A DNA stretch of 63,251 nt, from positions 1 through 63,251 of the forward strand of contig CACZGD010000032.1 of assembly GCA_902780565.1 (NCBI GenBank), written 5' to 3'. The position numbers were made by a program, and so were the translations under genes. The notes below the pieces were generated by a model that made no database searches, had not been told where the DNA came from, and saw nothing but the letters and a program-made list of their open reading frames with translations. Positions 60,175-63,251 of the stretch are shown in pieces. The first letter of the stretch is position 1; the number at the start of each line of letters is the position of its first letter. Origin of the DNA: Oscillospiraceae bacterium (lineage in GTDB: Bacteria > Bacillota > Clostridia > Oscillospirales > Acutalibacteraceae).

Positions 60175-61298
60175 GCCGCCTCGCCTCCTTTGTCCTCTTT
60201 ATGGCGTTTTCTGAAGTTGATCTTGTAATTGATGAAGAACTCCGAACCGATGATGCAGAACAGCACGATACCGGTCAGGATACTGGCGAAGCTTTGCGAG
60301 AGCTCGCTGGAGATCTCGCCTGCGCCTCTTTCAAAGAAAACAAGAATAAACGAGGTCAGGATCATTTCGATCGGATTGAACTTGGCAAGCCAGGATACCA
60401 TGATGGCGGTAAAGCCGCGCCCGCCCGCCGTCGCGGTCGAGATCGTCTGGCTGCTGGTACCCGCGACAAGCAGAAGGCCCGCGATCCCGCAGATCGCACC
60501 GGAGAGAAGCATAGTCCGGAGAATGACCTTTTTCACGTTAATGCCGATATAGCGCGCCGTGTTTTCGCTTTCGCCGACGACGCTGATCTCATATCCGTGC
60601 TTTGAGTATTTCAGATAAACGAACATTGCGATCGTGATGGCAAGCACAACGGCAATACTGATAAAGCTCTTCTGCCCGAACACCGCTGGGAACCAGTCCC
60701 CGTCGCCGTAGGGATTGTTGATCGTACCGACGACGTTCGACCCCTTCGGCTTTTCCCAGAACACGATCAGATACGCCACAAGCTGGGTCGCGACGTAATT
60801 CATCATCAAGGTGAACAGCGTCTCGTTTGTATTATACAGCGCTTTGAAGATCGCCGGGATCACAGCCCAGATCATCCCGCACACAACGGCTGTGACAACC
60901 ATCAGCGGATAAACGACAGCCGCGGGCAGCTTGCCGCCGCAGTAGATCATAACAGCAGCGGTTCCAAGCGCACCGGCAAGGACCTGGCCCTCGGCCCCGA
61001 TATTCCAGAATCGCATTTTGAACGCGGGGGTGACAGCAACAGATACGATCAGAAGCATGGCAAGGCTTTGCAGCATGTTCCAGAATTTTCTGCTTGTACC
61101 GAAGCTGCCGGAAAACATCATGCGGTAGACTTCGATCGGATTGGAGCCTGTCAGAATCAGAATGATGACGGCACAGAACAGAACGGCGAACAGGAAGGCG
61201 CCGAGACGGATCGCCCATGCCTTCCAGACGGGCAGCGCCGTTTTCTTGGAGAGTCGGATCAACGGCTCATTGTGATGGAGTTTCGTGTTATTGCTCAT
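60171..61298 (-). CDS. Nucleoside-type ABC transporter permease (NupP-like)
   Basis: 375 residues, eight or more helices. KMRFWNIGAEGQVLAGALGTAAV and NTARYIGINVKKVILRT are the typical motifs of the first permease of BMP-family importers. The start is ATG 61298, 11 bases after GGAGG, inside the end of the ATPase gene; a GTG three codons earlier is too close to that site. Forms the channel with NupQ. Confidence 0.92.
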   Translation of the reverse strand: MSNNTKLHHNEPLIRLSKKTALPVWKAWAIRLGAFLFAVLFCAVIILILTGSNPIEVYRMMFSGSFGTSRKFWNMLQSLAMLLIVSVAVTPAFKMRFWNIGAEGQVLAGALGTAAVMIYCGGKLPAAVVYPLMVVTAVVCGMIWAVIPAIFKALYNTNETLFTLMMNYVATQLVAYLIVFWEKPKGSNVVGTINNPYGDGDWFPAVFGQKSFISIAVVLAITIAMFVYLKYSKHGYEISVVGESENTARYIGINVKKVILRTMLLSGAICGIAGLLLVAGTSSQTISTATAGGRGFTAIMVSWLAKFNPIEMILTSFILVFFERGAGEISSELSQSFASILTGIVLFCIIGSEFFINYKINFRKRHKEDKGGEAA

Positions 61299-62832
61299 CT
61301 TCTTCACTTCCTCCGTGTTTTGTCATCAACAGACCGATTTCATCCTTGGTGGCGGATCTTGCGTCAACAAGGCCTGAAACCTTGCCGTCTGCCAGCACTA
61401 CGATCCTGTCGCAAAGCGCAAGCAGAACGTCAAGATCCTCACCGACGAAAATAACGCAGGTCCCGTTTCTCTTCTGCTCGTTCAGCAGACCGTAGATCAT
61501 GTAGGAGGAGTTGATATCCAGTCCGCGAACGGGGTACGCGACCATCAGCACCTTCGGCGCGGAGGCGATCTCCCGTCCGACAAGAACCTTTTGTACGTTG
61601 CCGCCGGACAGTCTGCGCACCGGCGTCTTTGCGTCGGGGGTCACGACCTCCAGCTCTTCTATGATACGCTCCGCAAGCGTCTTCGGCGGTTTTCTCTGCA
61701 GGAAGACGCCCTTGCCCTTCCGGTAGCTGCGAAGCATCATGTTGTCGATGATATCCATGTTCCCGACCAGCCCCATGCCGAGGCGGTCCTCCGGAACAAA
61801 GGAGAGCCTGACGCCGAGGTTGCGGATCTGCATCGGCGTTTTATTGCGCAGATTTTCCGTTTGTCCGTTGGACGGATTCGTATACAAGATCTCGCCCGCA
61901 TGGATCTTCTGCAGGCCCGCGATGGACTCCAGCAGCTCCCGCTGTCCGCTGCCCGCAATCCCGGCGATGCCGAGGATCTCGCCGCTTTTGGCTGTGAAGC
62001 TGACGTTGTCGACGACCTTGAAGCCTTCGGGATTCAGGCAGGTCAGATCCTTGACAAACAGCCGATCCACACTGTTGTTCGGCGCAGGACGCTCAATATT
62101 CAGAATGACCTGCTTGCCGACCATCATCTGCGTGAGCGCATTCATGTCGGTCTCGGCCGTTTCAACGGATCCGACAGACTCCCCCTTCCGAAGGACGGCG
62201 ACACGGTCGGAGATTTCCATGACTTCATTGAGCTTATGCGTGATGATCACGACACATTTTCCGTCGGCTTTCATTGCCCGCAGAACAGAAAACAGCTTCT
62301 TGGTCTCCTGCGGCGTCAGCACGGCCGTCGGCTCGTCCAGAATCAGGATCTCCGCTCCTTTATAAAGAGCCTTGACAATCTCAACAGTTTGTTTTTCGGA
62401 AACAGACATTTCATAGATCTTTTTGCTCAGGTCGATCGAAAAGCCGAATTTTTCACAGATCGAACGGATGCGCACGGTCTCGGATTTCAGGTCAAAGCGA
62501 CCGTCCGCGTCCACACCCAGAACGATGTTCTCCGCGGCGGAAAAGATCTCCACGAGCTTATAATGCTGGTGGATCATCCCGATCCCGAGCTCGTAAGCGT
62601 CCTTCGGAGATCGGATGCTGACTTCCCTGCCGTCCACAAAGACTTCGCCTTCATCGGGGAAGTAAATGCCGGAGATCATGTTCATCAGCGTCGTTTTGCC
62701 GCTGCCATTTTCACCGAGAACGGCAAGGATCTCCCCGCGGTACATGGACATATTGACGTTATTGTTTGCAACGATCCTGCCGAAACGTTTACAAACCCCT
62801 TTTAATTCTACTGCAGGAACTCTTTCTTCCAT
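61288..62832 (-). CDS. Nucleoside-type ABC transporter ATPase, two domains (NupO-like)
   Basis: 514 residues with two ATPase domains. Domain 1 has Walker A LGENGSGKTTL, a signature segment MSVSEKQTVEIVKAL in place of LSGGQ, and Walker B ILILDEPTAVLTPQE. Domain 2 has the usual degenerate P-loop (GIAGIAGSGQREL, no GK), signature RLSGGNVQK and MVAYPVRGLD. This layout belongs to the sugar/nucleoside importer class with BMP-type binding proteins. ATG 62832 follows GGGAGG. Confidence 0.95.
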   Translation of the reverse strand: MEERVPAVELKGVCKRFGRIVANNNVNMSMYRGEILAVLGENGSGKTTLMNMISGIYFPDEGEVFVDGREVSIRSPKDAYELGIGMIHQHYKLVEIFSAAENIVLGVDADGRFDLKSETVRIRSICEKFGFSIDLSKKIYEMSVSEKQTVEIVKALYKGAEILILDEPTAVLTPQETKKLFSVLRAMKADGKCVVIITHKLNEVMEISDRVAVLRKGESVGSVETAETDMNALTQMMVGKQVILNIERPAPNNSVDRLFVKDLTCLNPEGFKVVDNVSFTAKSGEILGIAGIAGSGQRELLESIAGLQKIHAGEILYTNPSNGQTENLRNKTPMQIRNLGVRLSFVPEDRLGMGLVGNMDIIDNMMLRSYRKGKGVFLQRKPPKTLAERIIEELEVVTPDAKTPVRRLSGGNVQKVLVGREIASAPKVLMVAYPVRGLDINSSYMIYGLLNEQKRNGTCVIFVGEDLDVLLALCDRIVVLADGKVSGLVDARSATKDEIGLLMTKHGGSEEDEQ

Positions 62833-62853
62833 GCCTGCCTCCCTTTTCCTTTA

Positions 62854-62891
62854 GAAAAATCCGCGGGCGGAGAAGCGCAAATTCTCCGCCC
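62854..62891 (-). terminator. Hairpin between the binding-protein and ATPase genes
   Basis: Minus strand GGGCGGAGAA (62891-62882) pairs with TTCTCCGCCC (62874-62865), then GCGGATTTTT. An internal terminator that lowers transporter genes relative to the abundant binding protein. Confidence 0.75.
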
Positions 62892-62910
62892 GGTTTTATA
62901 ACTGATTGGC

Positions 62911-63251
62911 TTAGTTCTGAGGAACCGTGATGCCGTCGATGATGATATCGAAATACGGCGCGGATCTGTATTCAGACTCATGGAAGTAACCGTCCGCGAT
63001 CGCTTCGGTCTCGGGCTTATAGTCGCCTTCATCCTTGACGTCCGCCAGATAGGAGGTCAGCTGCTTGCCGTCAACGGTCCAGGTGGAGGTATCGAAAACC
63101 TTCAGCTCGCCGGATTCAAGCTTCGCGATGACTTCGTCGATCTTTTCCTGCGTACCGGCAGCGGCAACGTCAGCGTTGAGCTCAGTCAGCTTCACGGAAC
63201 CGGTCGCAAAGGTGCCGGTCCAGTCGGTCTCGAGGGTCTCGCCCTTGACAA
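62911..63251 (-). CDS. BMP-family substrate-binding lipoprotein, C-terminal part (cut by window edge)
   Basis: About 112 C-terminal residues are visible. GTFATGSVKLTELN and the stretch from KIDEVIAKLESGELKVFD to the end match the C-terminal lobe of basic membrane protein (BMP/Med) family binding proteins, which deliver nucleosides to NupOPQ-type importers. The last residues (YFDIIIDGITVPQN) form the closing strand. The lipoprotein signal lies beyond the right edge. First gene of the transporter operon. Confidence 0.85.
   Translation of the reverse strand, partial: VKGETLETDWTGTFATGSVKLTELNADVAAAGTQEKIDEVIAKLESGELKVFDTSTWTVDGKQLTSYLADVKDEGDYKPETEAIADGYFHESEYRSAPYFDIIIDGITVPQN

Noticed and set aside
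1..63251. CRISPR arrays, tRNA genes or insertion sequences
   Set aside because: No regularly spaced repeats, cloverleaf with CCA end, or transposase frames with terminal inverted repeats were found on reading; a dedicated search was not possible.

Overview
The window looks like a chromosomal piece of an uncultured anaerobic Clostridia, most likely in the Oscillospirales/Ruminococcaceae range. The evidence is a master sporulation regulator (spo0A), DUF4364, tepA next to ftsK/spoIIIE, rex, a phoH-ybeY-era-recO block, a ferredoxin-linked 2-oxoacid oxidoreductase, strong GGAGG ribosome binding sites and TTGACA-N17-TATAAT promoters in moderately GC-rich DNA. Placement is inferred from gene content only. 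No tRNA, rRNA or CRISPR array was seen.

Positions 1-15100 are mostly minus-strand accessory genes. A small operon (P-loop kinase-like protein and a cut-off aminoglycoside phosphotransferase-like protein) sits behind a promoter, a 16-codon leader ORF and a terminator, which looks like an attenuator. Next come a SEC-C protein and a decayed polyvalent protein of a phage or conjugative element with a stop codon and a frameshifting 17-bp duplication. Then follow GNAT, an ECF sigma factor with a large C-terminal domain, an XTP pyrophosphatase, an XRE/TPR regulator and a phosphoesterase. A secreted 913-residue DUF4091-like protein is followed by a scar joining two truncated genes head to head near 12690. 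An aldo/keto reductase and a methyltransferase close the block.

Positions 15200-24700 hold a plus-strand run: mutY, a degenerate RecQ-like helicase, an unrecognised 817-residue protein, an acyltransferase, a lipoprotein barnase and a barstar that appears to lack its toxin-binding helix. An aminotransferase, an amidase and comF follow.

Positions 24800-45100 are core chromosome: purB-purA, spo0A (with a receiver domain lacking the usual phospho-acceptor Asp), the DUF5696-DUF4364-phoH-ybeY-era-recO operon, an SOS-type polymerase with a YolD partner behind a LexA-like box, DUF3006 with a ComEC-like hydrolase, ftsK, tepA, rex and a PyrR-attenuated pyrR-uracil permease operon. The permease is broken by a deletion.

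Positions 45100-63251 hold DUF523, DUF1292, a candidate 6S RNA, a GtrA membrane protein with an inserted substrate-binding-like domain, an esterase and mgtE behind a structured leader. Next is a fermentation cluster: an E2-like acyltransferase, two convergent paralogous acyl-CoA synthetases, a LuxR-type regulator and a four-subunit 2-oxoacid:ferredoxin oxidoreductase with a small unknown protein. The right edge is a BMP-type nucleoside ABC transporter (two permeases, ATPase and the end of the binding protein).

The cluster at 50-59 kb plausibly turns 2-oxoacids from amino acids into acyl-CoA and acids while reducing ferredoxin. The purine, pyrimidine and nucleoside-uptake genes form a second theme. 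The clearest unusual points are the barnase with a helix-less barstar, the phosphorylation-site-less Spo0A, the GtrA/substrate-binding fusion, the mgtE leader and the leader-peptide attenuator.
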